A DNA stretch of 38,932 bases, taken from positions 1 to 38,932 of the forward strand of contig JAQGIF010000361.1 of NCBI GenBank assembly GCA_028291345.1, given 5' to 3'. This DNA is from Rhodospirillales bacterium. GTDB lineage: Bacteria > Pseudomonadota > Alphaproteobacteria > BOG-932 > Roseiterribacteraceae. The notes below the pieces were generated by a model. The model did not search any database. It had not been told where the DNA came from and saw only the letters and a program-made list of their open reading frames with translations. Positions 7,681 to 16,054 of this stretch are shown in pieces (within the stretch, counting starts at the first letter, position 1; each line of letters starts with the position of its first letter). The translations under genes and the position numbers were made by a program.

Positions 7681-7710
7681 GCTTAGAGGACCCAGGCCGG
7701 TCCTCTAAGC
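7681..7710 (-). terminator. Perfect 12-bp stem hairpin, terminator-like
   Basis: GCTTAGAGGACC, six loop bases (CAGGCC), then GGTCCTCTAAGC. It lies just after the stop of the minus-strand Cys-rich gene (7720) and before ybjQ, so it probably ends or attenuates that message. There is no downstream T run, so intrinsic termination is not certain. Confidence 0.6.
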
Positions 7711-7719
7711 CTTACGGGA

Positions 7720-8010
7720 TTACTTATTGCAGGTCTTGTTTTTGGCGATGCATGTGTCGCCGCAGAGTTTCCCGCTTTTACACTCTTTGGTTGCCGTCGG
7801 CTCCTTAGTCGCGGTCATGGTCTTGGTGCCGGGCATGGCCTTGGACCCCGTCGTGTCGGCCGGTGCGCCGACGTGGCATTCCTTATCCTTGGCGATACAG
7901 GAGTCTCCGCACGGCTTGCCCTTCGAGCAGTGGGGGGCCGCATCGGAGATAGAGACAATGCCGAAACTTAGCGTCAGGACGAGCGCTATGCCGCTGAGTA
8001 TGGTTTTCAT
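7720..8010 (-). CDS. Secreted protein with duplicated four-cysteine motif
   Basis: A 96-residue protein. The start at ATG 8010 is chosen over an in-frame ATG at 8052 because AGGGAG precedes 8010 and a signal peptide then begins at residue 1 (MKTILSGIALVLTLSF, cleavage near SDAA). The mature protein has two copies of one cysteine motif with identical spacing: Cys28-x5-Cys34-x3-Cys38-x6-Cys45 and Cys77-x5-Cys83-x3-Cys87-x6-Cys94. Both share GK-x-CGD-[ST]-CIAK. They are separated by about 30 residues of Thr/Lys/Ala/Pro-rich linker. Eight cysteines in a periplasmic protein suggest disulfide-knotted modules or metal binding; I know no function for it. The upstream DNA is strongly AT-rich. Confidence 0.75.
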   Translation of the reverse strand: MKTILSGIALVLTLSFGIVSISDAAPHCSKGKPCGDSCIAKDKECHVGAPADTTGSKAMPGTKTMTATKEPTATKECKSGKLCGDTCIAKNKTCNK

Positions 8011-8067
8011 GATGATCTCCCTCGGGTTGCGCGGGACGAGGGTATTACTCAATCGTAATAATTACAA

Positions 8068-8084
8068 TTAATGTTACGCATTAA
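8068..8084. promoter_or_regulatory. Palindrome TTAATG-N5-CATTAA in AT-rich promoter region
   Basis: A perfect 6-5-6 inverted repeat about 60 bp upstream of the Cys-rich gene start, inside an AT-rich stretch (8041-8200) that contrasts with the GC-rich surroundings. It could be an operator for the Cys-rich gene. No regulator can be named from the sequence. Confidence 0.3.
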
Positions 8085-8276
8085 CCCAAAGTGATGTGGC
8101 TAAATCACCGTTAATCACAGAGTATAATCGAAATAAATGATCGGTAAATTATAACTAGTAATAAATGGACATTGAAATATTACTAATCAGCTCAGCAATC
8201 CGGACGTCGTTACGGTCGCCCGGCATCGCTTCGCTGGGCTTATTACAACAAGATCGCCGAGTGGGCCGGCCGTCTC

Positions 8277-9497
8277 CTACAGGAACGTATCCATCACTGG
8301 CGCACCCAGGAAGGATCCGCCCAAGGTCAGCCCCGCCAGGTTGGAATTATTGGCGATATGCGCGCGGCCGGCTTTCAGGTCGAGCCAGGGGCGGACGATT
8401 TCGTTGTCCATGAAGATGCCGCGCGCGCCGGACAGCAACAGCATTTCGTCCACCATGTCGGCGCAGCGGCGGGCGACGCGGGAGGCTTGGTATTTGTAGA
8501 AGACGCGGTGGTCGACCGCAATGTCGCGGCCCTGGCGGACCTCTTCCATCATGTCGTCGAATACCTTGTATAGGCTAACCTTCATGCCCTCGAGCTCGGC
8601 CGCCGTGTTGGCTGCGGCTGACAACACGAACGGGTCGGCCTTGGTCGCGATCCCGGTATTGGTCGAAACCCGGCTCTTGGCGATTTCCAGGAAGGATTTC
8701 AGCGCATCGGTCGTCGCGCCGATCGAGGCGGTGGAGACGGCGCGGGTGAAGATCGCCGCCCACGGCAGCTTGAACAGGTCGCCGGTATTCACCGCCTGGC
8801 CGGGATTGCGGCACAGGAAGCCATCCATGGCCTTATGGGTGCGATGCTCGGGCACGAAGGCGCGCTCGACCTTCACGTCATGGCTGCCGGTCGCCTTCAG
8901 GCCGAACGTGTGCCAGGTGTCGAGGATCTGATAGTCGCTGCGCGGAAGCAGGAAAGTGCGATATTCGGGCGGGCCGCCGGCTTCCGGGAAAATGAGCGCG
9001 CCGAGAAAAGCCCATTCGCAATGTTGGCAGCCGCTGGAAAAGCTCCACTGGCCAGACAGGAAATAGCCGCCATCGGCCTTCTCCACCTTGCCGACGGGCT
9101 GATACGATGACGACACCAGTGTGGTCACGTCCTTCGACCAGACATCTTCCTGGGCCTTGAGATCGAACAGGCCGAGCTGCAGCGGATGTACGCCGAGGAC
9201 GCCCAGGACCCAGGCGCTGGACATGCATCCTTCGCCGATCGCCATCTGTACCTCGAAGAACGCGTTCGGCTCCATCTCGAAGCCGCCCCAACGCTTGGGC
9301 TTTAGAATGTCGAAAAAGCCGGCTTCCTGGAAATCGCGGATGGTTTCCTCGGGAACCTTGCGGGCAATTTCGGCCGCGGCGGCACGCGCCTTGAGAGCAG
9401 GGATCATGGCGCGGGCGCGGGCGACAAGCTCCCCGCGGGTCGGGATGGCTGAATCGGAATCTGCGTTCCCGGCTTGAAGCTGCTGCACCGATGTCAT
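8277..9497 (-). CDS. HsaA-like flavin-dependent monooxygenase, oxygenase subunit
   Basis: A 406-residue protein of the acyl-CoA-dehydrogenase-like group D flavin monooxygenases, with GGAGG before ATG 9497. It lines up from memory with HsaA (the steroid A-ring 4-hydroxylase of Mycobacterium) over its whole length: VPEETIRDFQEAGFFDILKP, WGG at 70-72, SSSYQPVG at 129-136, WSFSSGCQHCEW at 151-162, FLLPRSDYQILDTWHTFGLKATGS, and LKAGRAHIANN near the end. These enzymes hydroxylate phenols using FMNH2 or FADH2 from a separate reductase; no reductase gene is visible here. The general enzyme class is secure, the steroid substrate is only suggested by neighbours. It is divergent from the acyl-CoA dehydrogenase run that starts at 9843. 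Confidence 0.87.
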   Translation of the reverse strand: MTSVQQLQAGNADSDSAIPTRGELVARARAMIPALKARAAAAEIARKVPEETIRDFQEAGFFDILKPKRWGGFEMEPNAFFEVQMAIGEGCMSSAWVLGVLGVHPLQLGLFDLKAQEDVWSKDVTTLVSSSYQPVGKVEKADGGYFLSGQWSFSSGCQHCEWAFLGALIFPEAGGPPEYRTFLLPRSDYQILDTWHTFGLKATGSHDVKVERAFVPEHRTHKAMDGFLCRNPGQAVNTGDLFKLPWAAIFTRAVSTASIGATTDALKSFLEIAKSRVSTNTGIATKADPFVLSAAANTAAELEGMKVSLYKVFDDMMEEVRQGRDIAVDHRVFYKYQASRVARRCADMVDEMLLLSGARGIFMDNEIVRPWLDLKAGRAHIANNSNLAGLTLGGSFLGAPVMDTFL

Positions 9498-9842
9498 GAT
9501 CCCGTCCTCCAGTGGTATACCCGGATGCAGTACCGCTTTATCGCGGAACCATCCAGTTCGTAATATTTATAGACCGATTTTACGCATATTCAAGTCGTTT
9601 GGATCTTTTTTTGATCGGAACAGCCTTGGGCGACCTCGGCGTTGCCATGCCGGGCGGCAGTGGGCATGGCTCGGCGACGGCGGGCTGCACTATGCGTAGA
9701 CGGAGACGCTCTTGTCTACGTGCCTCGATTGACGGCGGCGGAGGTGCTGACTAGAAGTCGTAGTGACCGACCGCCGAAAGAGCGGTCCTTGTCGGGAATA
9801 TCTCAAGCCTAACCCGCGCCGCCGCCGCGCATCGAGAGGACC
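9498..9842. other. Divergent intergenic region, 345 bp
   Basis: Lies between the HsaA-like gene (minus) and the first acyl-CoA dehydrogenase (plus), so it should hold promoters for both. The only structure I can point to is the hairpin at 9695-9720. No gene is supported. Confidence 0.55.
9695..9720. promoter_or_regulatory. Inverted repeat CGTAGAC...GTCTACG
   Basis: Perfect 7-bp outer arms (CGTAGAC and GTCTACG) enclose GAG and CTC, giving a nearly continuous 26-bp palindrome about 120 bp upstream of the first gene of the catabolic run. The size suits a TetR- or GntR-type operator, or a hairpin in a leader. The binding protein is unknown. Confidence 0.4.
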
Positions 9843-10895
9843 ATGGACTTCCGGTTCACAGAAGACCAACTGATATTCCGGGACGCGGTTCGGGACTTCC
9901 TCGACGGCGAATGCACGCCTGCGGCAATTCGCGGGCTGATCGACAGCCCGGATGGCGGGGCCGTGAAGTTCCGCACCGCTTTGGCTGAGCTGGGCCTGAC
10001 CGGCCTGCCGCTGGCCGAGGAACATGGCGGGCTGGGCATGAACGAGCTCGACGCCGTGCTGGCGGCTGAGGAATGCGGCCGCGCTGCCGTGCCGGGCGCA
10101 TTGTTCGACAGCATGGCCGTTGCCGGACCTCTGCTGGCCGAAGCCGCGCCCGAACTGGCCGCCGAATGGCTGCCCAAGGTGGCTACCGGCGAGGCGACGA
10201 TCGCCTTGGGCCACGCACTGAATCCTTTCGTGCTCGATGCCGGCATCGCTGACCTGCTGCTGATGGCGCGGGACGGGGCGCTCTATGCCGTGCCGAGATC
10301 CACCGTGACCCTCACTGAGGCGCCCTCGGTCGATCCCTCGCGCCGCCCTGCCAAAGTCCAATGGTCATCCTCCGCCGGGCAGAAGATTCTCGACGGTGAA
10401 CGCTTCGAGGCGCTGTGGACTTTGGCGCTGGACCGCGCCGCACTCTACGCCGCCGCCGATATGCTGGGCGCGACCCAGCGTATGCTCGACATGTCGGTCG
10501 AATACACCAAGAACCGCGAGCAGTTCGGCCGGCCGATCGGCTCATTCCAAGCGGTGAAGCATCTGCTGGCGGATGTGCAGGTCAAGCTGACCTTCGCGCG
10601 GCCTGTCGTCTATTATGCGGCCTATGCGCTGGTGAACGGCCTGCCACAACGCTCGATCCGGGTTTCCCACGCCAAGGTGGCAGCCGCCGACGCGGCGACT
10701 TTGGGCGCGCGCCGTACGCTTCAGGTGCATGGCGCGATGGGTTACACCTGGGAATATGATCTCCAGATATGGATGAAGCGCGTCTGGGCCGATGCCGGGT
10801 GCTGGGGCACCTCGGCATGGCATCGGGCGCGGATTGCCGGCGCGATTCTCGCGCCCGGCACGGACCTCGGCCCGGGACGTACCTGGGCCGCTTGA
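9843..10895 (+). CDS. Acyl-CoA dehydrogenase 1 (short FadE27/29-like subunit)
   Basis: A 350-residue FAD-dependent acyl-CoA dehydrogenase, preceded by GAGAGGA. It begins with MDFRFTEDQLIFRDAVRDFL, and contains the domain linker LPLAEEHGGLGMNELD, the signature REQFGRPIGSFQAVKH and the C-terminal VHGAMGYTWEYD. It is shorter than the usual 380 residues and lacks both the middle WSEPGAGSD-type flavin loop and the C-terminal YEGT-NEIQR segment. Subunits of this short kind pair with a longer partner in the heterotetrameric dehydrogenases of steroid side-chain breakdown (FadE26-27, FadE28-29). The third and fourth dehydrogenases here have the longer form, so a pairing is plausible. First gene of the plus-strand run. 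Confidence 0.88.
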   Translation: MDFRFTEDQLIFRDAVRDFLDGECTPAAIRGLIDSPDGGAVKFRTALAELGLTGLPLAEEHGGLGMNELDAVLAAEECGRAAVPGALFDSMAVAGPLLAEAAPELAAEWLPKVATGEATIALGHALNPFVLDAGIADLLLMARDGALYAVPRSTVTLTEAPSVDPSRRPAKVQWSSSAGQKILDGERFEALWTLALDRAALYAAADMLGATQRMLDMSVEYTKNREQFGRPIGSFQAVKHLLADVQVKLTFARPVVYYAAYALVNGLPQRSIRVSHAKVAAADAATLGARRTLQVHGAMGYTWEYDLQIWMKRVWADAGCWGTSAWHRARIAGAILAPGTDLGPGRTWAA

Positions 10896-10925
10896 ATAAG
10901 GGTCGGATGACCCAACGGAGCCATG

Positions 10926-12080
10926 ATGCCTGAAGCCTATATCGTAGACGCAGTCCGCTCTCCCGTCGGCCGCCGCAATGGCGGGCTCTCCAAGATCCAC
11001 CCGGCCGATCTCGGCGCGCATTCGCTGAACGCGCTGATGGACCGCAGCGGTATCGATCCGCATGCGGTCGAGGATGTGATCTTCGGCTGCGTCGACACGC
11101 TGGGCCCCCAGGCAGGCGACATCGCGCGCACGGCATGGCTGGCGGCCGGTCTTCCCGAGGAGGTTCCCGGGACCACCATCGACCGGCAATGCGGGTCGTC
11201 ACAGCAGGCGGTGCATTTCGCAGCCCAGGCGGTGATGAGCGGCGTCTCCGACGTCATCGTCGCCGGCGGCGTGCAGAATATGAGCATGATCCCGATCTCC
11301 AGCGCCATGACTCTGGCCGCGCCGCTCGGTTTCTCAGACCCATTCTCCGGCTCCGAGGGCTGGGTGAAGCGCTATGGCACCGTTCCGGTCTCGCAGTTCA
11401 ACTCGGCCGAAATGATCGCCGAGAAATGGAATGCGAGCCGCGAGGACATGGAGCTGTTCGCCTATAACAGTCATCAGCGCGCCATCCGCGCGATCGACCA
11501 AGGCCGGTTCGTGAAGGAGATCGCGCCGCTCGCCGGTGTCCAGAACGACGAGGGGCCGCGCCGCGATACGACGCTCGAGAAGATGGCGACCTTGAAGCTG
11601 CTGCAGGAAGGCGGCCGGGTGACGGCGGGCGTGGCCAGCCAGATCTCCGACGCCTCGGCGGCTTTGCTGGTCGTGTCCGAAAAAGGACTGAAGACCCACG
11701 GCCTGACGCCGCGCGCCCGTATTCATCATTTAAGTGTGCGCGCCGCCGATCCAGTGTGGATGCTGACCGCCCCGATCCCGGCGACGAAATGGGCGCTGGA
11801 GAAGACCGGTCTCACAATCGATGATATCGATCTGGTCGAGATCAACGAGGCCTTCGCCTCTGTCGTCATCGCCTGGCTGAAGGAAACCGGCGCCGATCCA
11901 GAAAAGGTCAACGTCAATGGCGGGGCGATCGCGCTGGGCCATCCGCTGGGCGCGACCGGCGCACGGCTGATGACCACCATGTTGCACGAGCTTGAGCGCA
12001 CCGGCGGCCGCTACGGCTTGCAGACCATGTGCGAAGGCGGCGGCCAGGCCAATGTCACGATCATTGAACGGTTGAGCTAA
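10926..12080 (+). CDS. Acetyl-CoA acyltransferase (thiolase)
   Basis: A classical degradative thiolase of about 384 residues. Two ATGs lie in tandem at 10923 and 10926; GGAG at 10917-10920 favours the second. Counted from the first, the nucleophile is Cys90 in DRQCGSSQQAV, NEAF is at 308-311, His340 is in ALGHPLGATGAR and the second catalytic Cys370 is in CEGGGQAN. All active-site motifs are intact. It should cleave 3-ketoacyl-CoA and release acetyl-CoA (or the reverse). It sits between two acyl-CoA dehydrogenase genes, consistent with a beta-oxidation role. The second, unusual thiolase at 16054 lacks these motifs and must do a different job. Confidence 0.92.
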   Translation: MPEAYIVDAVRSPVGRRNGGLSKIHPADLGAHSLNALMDRSGIDPHAVEDVIFGCVDTLGPQAGDIARTAWLAAGLPEEVPGTTIDRQCGSSQQAVHFAAQAVMSGVSDVIVAGGVQNMSMIPISSAMTLAAPLGFSDPFSGSEGWVKRYGTVPVSQFNSAEMIAEKWNASREDMELFAYNSHQRAIRAIDQGRFVKEIAPLAGVQNDEGPRRDTTLEKMATLKLLQEGGRVTAGVASQISDASAALLVVSEKGLKTHGLTPRARIHHLSVRAADPVWMLTAPIPATKWALEKTGLTIDDIDLVEINEAFASVVIAWLKETGADPEKVNVNGGAIALGHPLGATGARLMTTMLHELERTGGRYGLQTMCEGGGQANVTIIERLS

Positions 12081-12088
12081 GCAAGCCC

Positions 12089-13228
12089 ATGTCAGCAGCC
12101 TCCGCCGAAGACCGGGCCCTATTCCGCGACTCCGCACGCGGGTTCCTGGCCGACAATGCGACCACCGCCGACATCCGGCGATGGATGGCGACCGATCTCG
12201 GCTATGACCGCGAAATCTGGCAGCGTGTGGCGGGCGAGCTCGGCTGGCCAGCCGTGCCGATGGATGAGGATCATGGCGGGCTCGGGCTTGGGCTCGGCGA
12301 AACCGCCCTGCTGATGGAAGAGATGGGGGCGGCTCTGTTCTGCTCGCCTTTCTTCGCCACCGTCTGCCTGGCGGGGTCGGCAATCCGCCTGGGCGGCAGC
12401 GACGCTCAGAAAAATGAGTATCTGCCGGCGATCGCGGCCGGCGAGCTGACCGCCGCCCTGGCGCTGACCGAGAGGACTGGCCGCATCGATGCCGCCGCCA
12501 TCCGGGCCGAGGTCAAGGCCGACGGCGATTATTTTATTCTTAACGGCGCCAAGCGTTTCGTCGTCGATGGGCACAGCGCCGATCTGCTGATCGTTGCTGC
12601 GCGGACACCAGGTTCGGCTGGTGAAACGGGGGTTACCCTGATTGCGGTTCCAGGCGATACCGACGGCCTGGCGCGGCAGGCATTGGCGACCTTGGACCAG
12701 ACGCGCCGTCAGGCGGATATCCAGCTGGCCGATGTCCGGGTGCCACGTGGCGCCCTGTTAGGGGAGTTGGGCCATGGCTGGCCGGTAATCTCCAAGACAC
12801 TCGATCTCGGCATCACCGCCCTGGCGGCGGAACAGGCGGGCGGGGCGCGGCGCGTCCTCTCGCTGACGGTCGATTATCTCCAGGAACGCGTGCAATTCGG
12901 CCGGCAGATTGGCTCGTTCCAGGCGATCAAGCATCGCTGTGCCGATATGATGGTAAAAGTTGAATCGGCGCTGGCAGCTGCCAATTGCGCCGCCGATGCC
13001 GCGGATACCGGCGATGCCGATTTCCCGATGCTGGCGGCGATGGCCAAGGCCTATTGCTCCGACGCCTACTTCGCCTGCGCCGGGGAATCGATCCAGCTTC
13101 ACGGCGGCGTCGGCTTCACCTGGGAATATGATCCGCATCTCTACTTCAAGCGCGCTCGCGCGTCCGCCGCGATGCTGGGCGATGCCGCCTATCATCGCGA
13201 GCGCATCGCGGTGGGGCTGGGGCTTTAA
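12089..13228 (+). CDS. Acyl-CoA dehydrogenase 2 (short-form subunit)
   Basis: A 379-residue acyl-CoA dehydrogenase starting 8 bp after the thiolase. The order of motifs is a helical N-terminal domain, MDEDHGGLGLGLGET, a middle beta domain with ALTERTGRID in place of the usual WSEPGAGSD flavin loop, RVQFGRQIGSFQAIKH and LHGGVGFTWEYDPHLYFKRA. It ends soon after, without the YEGT-NEIQR tail. Like dehydrogenase 1 this fits the shorter partner of a heteromeric FadE enzyme. Its TAA is directly followed by the ATG of dehydrogenase 3, so the pair 2+3 is translationally linked and may be one alpha2-beta2 enzyme. Substrate unknown. Confidence 0.88.
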   Translation: MSAASAEDRALFRDSARGFLADNATTADIRRWMATDLGYDREIWQRVAGELGWPAVPMDEDHGGLGLGLGETALLMEEMGAALFCSPFFATVCLAGSAIRLGGSDAQKNEYLPAIAAGELTAALALTERTGRIDAAAIRAEVKADGDYFILNGAKRFVVDGHSADLLIVAARTPGSAGETGVTLIAVPGDTDGLARQALATLDQTRRQADIQLADVRVPRGALLGELGHGWPVISKTLDLGITALAAEQAGGARRVLSLTVDYLQERVQFGRQIGSFQAIKHRCADMMVKVESALAAANCAADAADTGDADFPMLAAMAKAYCSDAYFACAGESIQLHGGVGFTWEYDPHLYFKRARASAAMLGDAAYHRERIAVGLGL

Positions 13229-14407
13229 ATGTCCGACGCGATTGAATCCGCCGAAGATCAGGCGTTTAGGGCCGAGGCTCGCGACTGGCTGACCGAACAG
13301 CTCGAGGGGCCGTTCGCCTATGTTCGCTTCCGTGGCGGACCGGGCGAGGAGGATGAGGAATTCGAAGGCCGGGTCGAGTGGGAAAAGGCGATGGGCGCCG
13401 CCGGCTGGACGGGCATTTCCTGGCCGAAGGAATATGGTGGCCGCGCCGCATCGCTCAGCCAGCAGGTGATTTTTTACCAGGAATATGCGCGGGCAGGCGG
13501 GCCCGGCCGCGTCGGCCATATCGGCGAGGGCTTGGTGGCGCCGACGATCCTGGCTTTTGGCACGGAAGCGCAGAAGCAGCGTTTCCTGCCGGGGATCAAG
13601 TCGGGCACCGAACTCTGGTGCCAGGGCTATTCCGAGCCCGCCGCCGGGTCCGACCTTGCCAATGTGCAAACCCGGGCGCGGCTGGAAGGCGGCAAATGGA
13701 TCATCGACGGGCAGAAGGTGTGGACCTCGTTGGCGCATAAGGCCGGCTGGTGCTTTGTCATCTGCAAGACCGAACCCGACGCGCCCCGATATCGCAACCT
13801 GTCCTTTCTGCTGGTCGAGATGAACCAGCCGGGAATCACCGTCAAGCCGATCGTCCAGCTGAGCGGTACGTCCGAGTTCAATGAAGTCTTCTTCGATGGC
13901 GCCCATGCGCCGGCCGAGAACGTCGTCGGTGCGCCGGGGCAGGGCTGGAAAGTGGCTATGGCCCTGCTCGGCTTCGAGCGCGGCGCCTCGACCTTGGGCC
14001 AGCAGATCGGCTTTGAGAGCGAATTCAAGGAAATCCTTGCCGCCGCGCGTGAGAACGGCACTGCCAAGGACCCGGTGATGCGGCAGAAACTGGCGCAATG
14101 CTGGATCGAACTGCAGCTCGTGCGGCTGAACGCGCTGACCAACCTGAATGAGGGCACGACTCGCCCGGGCCTCGCCGCGATTAACAAGCTCTGCTGGGCG
14201 ACCTGGCACCGCGACGCCGGTGAGTTGGCTATGGAAGTGCTGGGGGCCGAGGCAGAGATCTGCGCCGAACCGCCATATGCGCTGACCCGCATGCAGAGCC
14301 GCTTCCTGTTTTCCCGTTCAGATACGATTTATGGCGGGACGAACGAAATTCAGCGCAATATCATCGCCGAACAGGGCCTGGGATTGCCGCGAGAGCCGAG
14401 ACCTTAG
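13229..14407 (+). CDS. Acyl-CoA dehydrogenase 3 (FadE26-like subunit)
   Basis: A 392-residue acyl-CoA dehydrogenase whose ATG abuts the previous stop with no gap. Visible motifs: WPKEYGGRAAS (65-75), flavin and substrate loop WCQGYSEPAAGSDLAN (130-145), GQKVWTSLAHKAGW, and IYGGTNEIQRNIIAE near the end. The base used by MCAD-type enzymes (Glu of YEGT) is Gly here. A Glu at 250 in FERG matches the position of the base in isovaleryl-CoA and long-chain dehydrogenases, so the enzyme is probably active. Its neighbour dehydrogenase 2 is a likely partner. Expected reaction: alpha,beta-dehydrogenation of a bulky acyl-CoA. Confidence 0.9.
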   Translation: MSDAIESAEDQAFRAEARDWLTEQLEGPFAYVRFRGGPGEEDEEFEGRVEWEKAMGAAGWTGISWPKEYGGRAASLSQQVIFYQEYARAGGPGRVGHIGEGLVAPTILAFGTEAQKQRFLPGIKSGTELWCQGYSEPAAGSDLANVQTRARLEGGKWIIDGQKVWTSLAHKAGWCFVICKTEPDAPRYRNLSFLLVEMNQPGITVKPIVQLSGTSEFNEVFFDGAHAPAENVVGAPGQGWKVAMALLGFERGASTLGQQIGFESEFKEILAAARENGTAKDPVMRQKLAQCWIELQLVRLNALTNLNEGTTRPGLAAINKLCWATWHRDAGELAMEVLGAEAEICAEPPYALTRMQSRFLFSRSDTIYGGTNEIQRNIIAEQGLGLPREPRP

Positions 14408-14416
14408 GGACCCATC

Positions 14417-15580
14417 ATGGATCTGACATTCACCCCGGAACAGGATGCCTTCCGCGCCGAAATCCGGCAGTGGCTCGAGGCCAACGTGCCGGCCGAGAAG
14501 CTGCCGTCGCTCGACACCAAGATGGGTTTCGCACTGCATCGCGAATGGGAGCGCAAGCTGCATGACGGCGGCTGGGCAATGGTCAATTGGCCGGTCGAAT
14601 ATGGCGGGCGCGGCGCAGGCCTGATCGAATGGTTGATCTTCGAAGAGGAATATTGGCGGGCCGGCGCGCCGCTTCGCGTCAATCAGAACGGCATCTTCCT
14701 GCTGGGGCCGTCCCTGATGCATTTCGGCACGCCGGAGCAGAAGGCGCGCTTCCTGCCGCCGATGGCTGACGGTACCGAGGTTTGGGCGCAGGGCTGGTCC
14801 GAGCCCGGCGCGGGCAGCGACATGGCGGCGATCCGCTCGACCGCGCGTCTGGAGGGCGACCACTATGTTCTGAACGGGCAGAAGATCTGGTCGTCGCGCG
14901 CCGTCTTCGCGGACTGGCTGTTCGGCCTGTTCCGCACTGACCCGAACGAGAAGCGCCATAAGGGCCTGAGCTTCCTACTAGTGCCGCTGAACGCGCCGGG
15001 TGTTACCGTGCGCCCGATCGCGCAGCTGGATGGCGAAACCGGTTTCGCGGAAGTGTTCTTCGACGACGTGATCGTGCCGGTGGATCAACTGCTTGGCGGG
15101 CATAATGAAGGTTGGAGCGTGTTCCTGAACACGGCCGGCGTCGAGCGCGGCTTGTTCCTGCGCAGTCCCGCACGATTCCAGGAAACGGCAAAGCGGCTGG
15201 CGGCCCTCTATAGCTTGAAGGATGGCGGCGAAGACCCGCGCTCGCGCGACGATGTCGTGCAGACCTGGATGGATGCCGAAGCCTTCTGCCTCAATACTTT
15301 CTGGACCGCTTCGGCGCTCGCCTCGGGACAGACCATTGGCTCAGAATCAAGCTGTACCAAGATCTTCTGGTCCGAACTTGATATCGCGGCTCATGAGGCG
15401 GCGCTCCGTCTGCTGGGGCCTGAAGCGTTCCTGCTGGGCGATGGCGACCCGTCCAAGGAAGGCCAGGCCTGGCTGGACGGTTTTCTGTTCTCGGTCGCCG
15501 GGCCGATCTATGCCGGCACCAATGAAATCCAGCGCGACATCGTCGCCGAGCGCGTGCTCGGCATGCCCAGGGCACGTTGA
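14417..15580 (+). CDS. Acyl-CoA dehydrogenase 4 (FadE-like, long form)
   Basis: A 387-residue acyl-CoA dehydrogenase with AGGGA before its ATG, 9 bp after dehydrogenase 3. It shares the plan of that gene: NWPVEYGGRGAG (58-68), WAQGWSEPGAGSDMAA (123-138), GQKIWSSRAVFADW and IYAGTNEIQRDIVAERVLGMPR. The YEGT glutamate is Ala, and Glu243 in VERG is the likely base. Similarity between 3 and 4 suggests an old duplication. It could pair with the short dehydrogenase 1 or act alone. Confidence 0.9.
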   Translation: MDLTFTPEQDAFRAEIRQWLEANVPAEKLPSLDTKMGFALHREWERKLHDGGWAMVNWPVEYGGRGAGLIEWLIFEEEYWRAGAPLRVNQNGIFLLGPSLMHFGTPEQKARFLPPMADGTEVWAQGWSEPGAGSDMAAIRSTARLEGDHYVLNGQKIWSSRAVFADWLFGLFRTDPNEKRHKGLSFLLVPLNAPGVTVRPIAQLDGETGFAEVFFDDVIVPVDQLLGGHNEGWSVFLNTAGVERGLFLRSPARFQETAKRLAALYSLKDGGEDPRSRDDVVQTWMDAEAFCLNTFWTASALASGQTIGSESSCTKIFWSELDIAAHEAALRLLGPEAFLLGDGDPSKEGQAWLDGFLFSVAGPIYAGTNEIQRDIVAERVLGMPRAR

Positions 15581-15610
15581 TAATTTGTCTAAAGGATTGG
15601 GTTTAACCTT

Positions 15611-16054
15611 ATGAAAAAACGTGTTCCTGCCGTTGATGGGTGGCTGAATATCGATCCGGCGCATCCGCGCCTGATCGGCACCAAATGCAGCGCCTGCGGG
15701 TCGATCTTCTTCCCGCGCGAGGCGGTGCGGTGTCGCAATCCGCGTTGCGGTTCGCCCAATCTTGAGGCGACCGAATTGTCGGCACGCGGCACGCTCTGGT
15801 CCTATACCGGCGCCGAGTATCAGCCGCCTGAGCCCTATGTGCCGCGGACCAACCCGTTTCAGCCCTTCGCTATCGCGGCGGTCGAGCTTGCGGCCGAGAA
15901 GATGGTGGTGCTGGGCCAAGTCGACGGCGTCGGGGTCAAGGACCTCAAGATCGGTATGGAGATGGAGCTGACGCTCGACACATTGCTCGAAGATGACGAG
16001 ACCGAAACTATCACCTGGAAATGGAAGCCGGTCTCTGGGGGGAGCCACTCATAA
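15611..16054 (+). CDS. Zn-ribbon OB-fold protein (DUF35 family), thiolase partner
   Basis: A 147-residue protein. Four cysteines at 26, 29, 41 and 46 (CSAC...CRNPRC) form the rubredoxin-like zinc ribbon, and residues about 55-140 are the OB-fold (GTLWSYTGAEYQPP, PFAIAAVEL, KMVVLGQVDG). In the family, DUF35 proteins bind tightly to a thiolase-like partner: ChsH2-Ltp2 in steroid retro-aldol cleavage, and the acetoacetyl-CoA thiolase/HMG-CoA synthase complex of archaea. Its stop codon overlaps the start of the thiolase-like gene at 16054 (TAATG), so the two are almost surely a coupled pair. The OB-fold may present or bind CoA. Confidence 0.9.
   Translation: MKKRVPAVDGWLNIDPAHPRLIGTKCSACGSIFFPREAVRCRNPRCGSPNLEATELSARGTLWSYTGAEYQPPEPYVPRTNPFQPFAIAAVELAAEKMVVLGQVDGVGVKDLKIGMEMELTLDTLLEDDETETITWKWKPVSGGSHS

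Noticed and set aside
12758-14209. 483-codon minus-strand open frame across the acyl-CoA dehydrogenase genes
   Set aside because: It covers the opposite strand of two genes with intact motifs and shows no family features.
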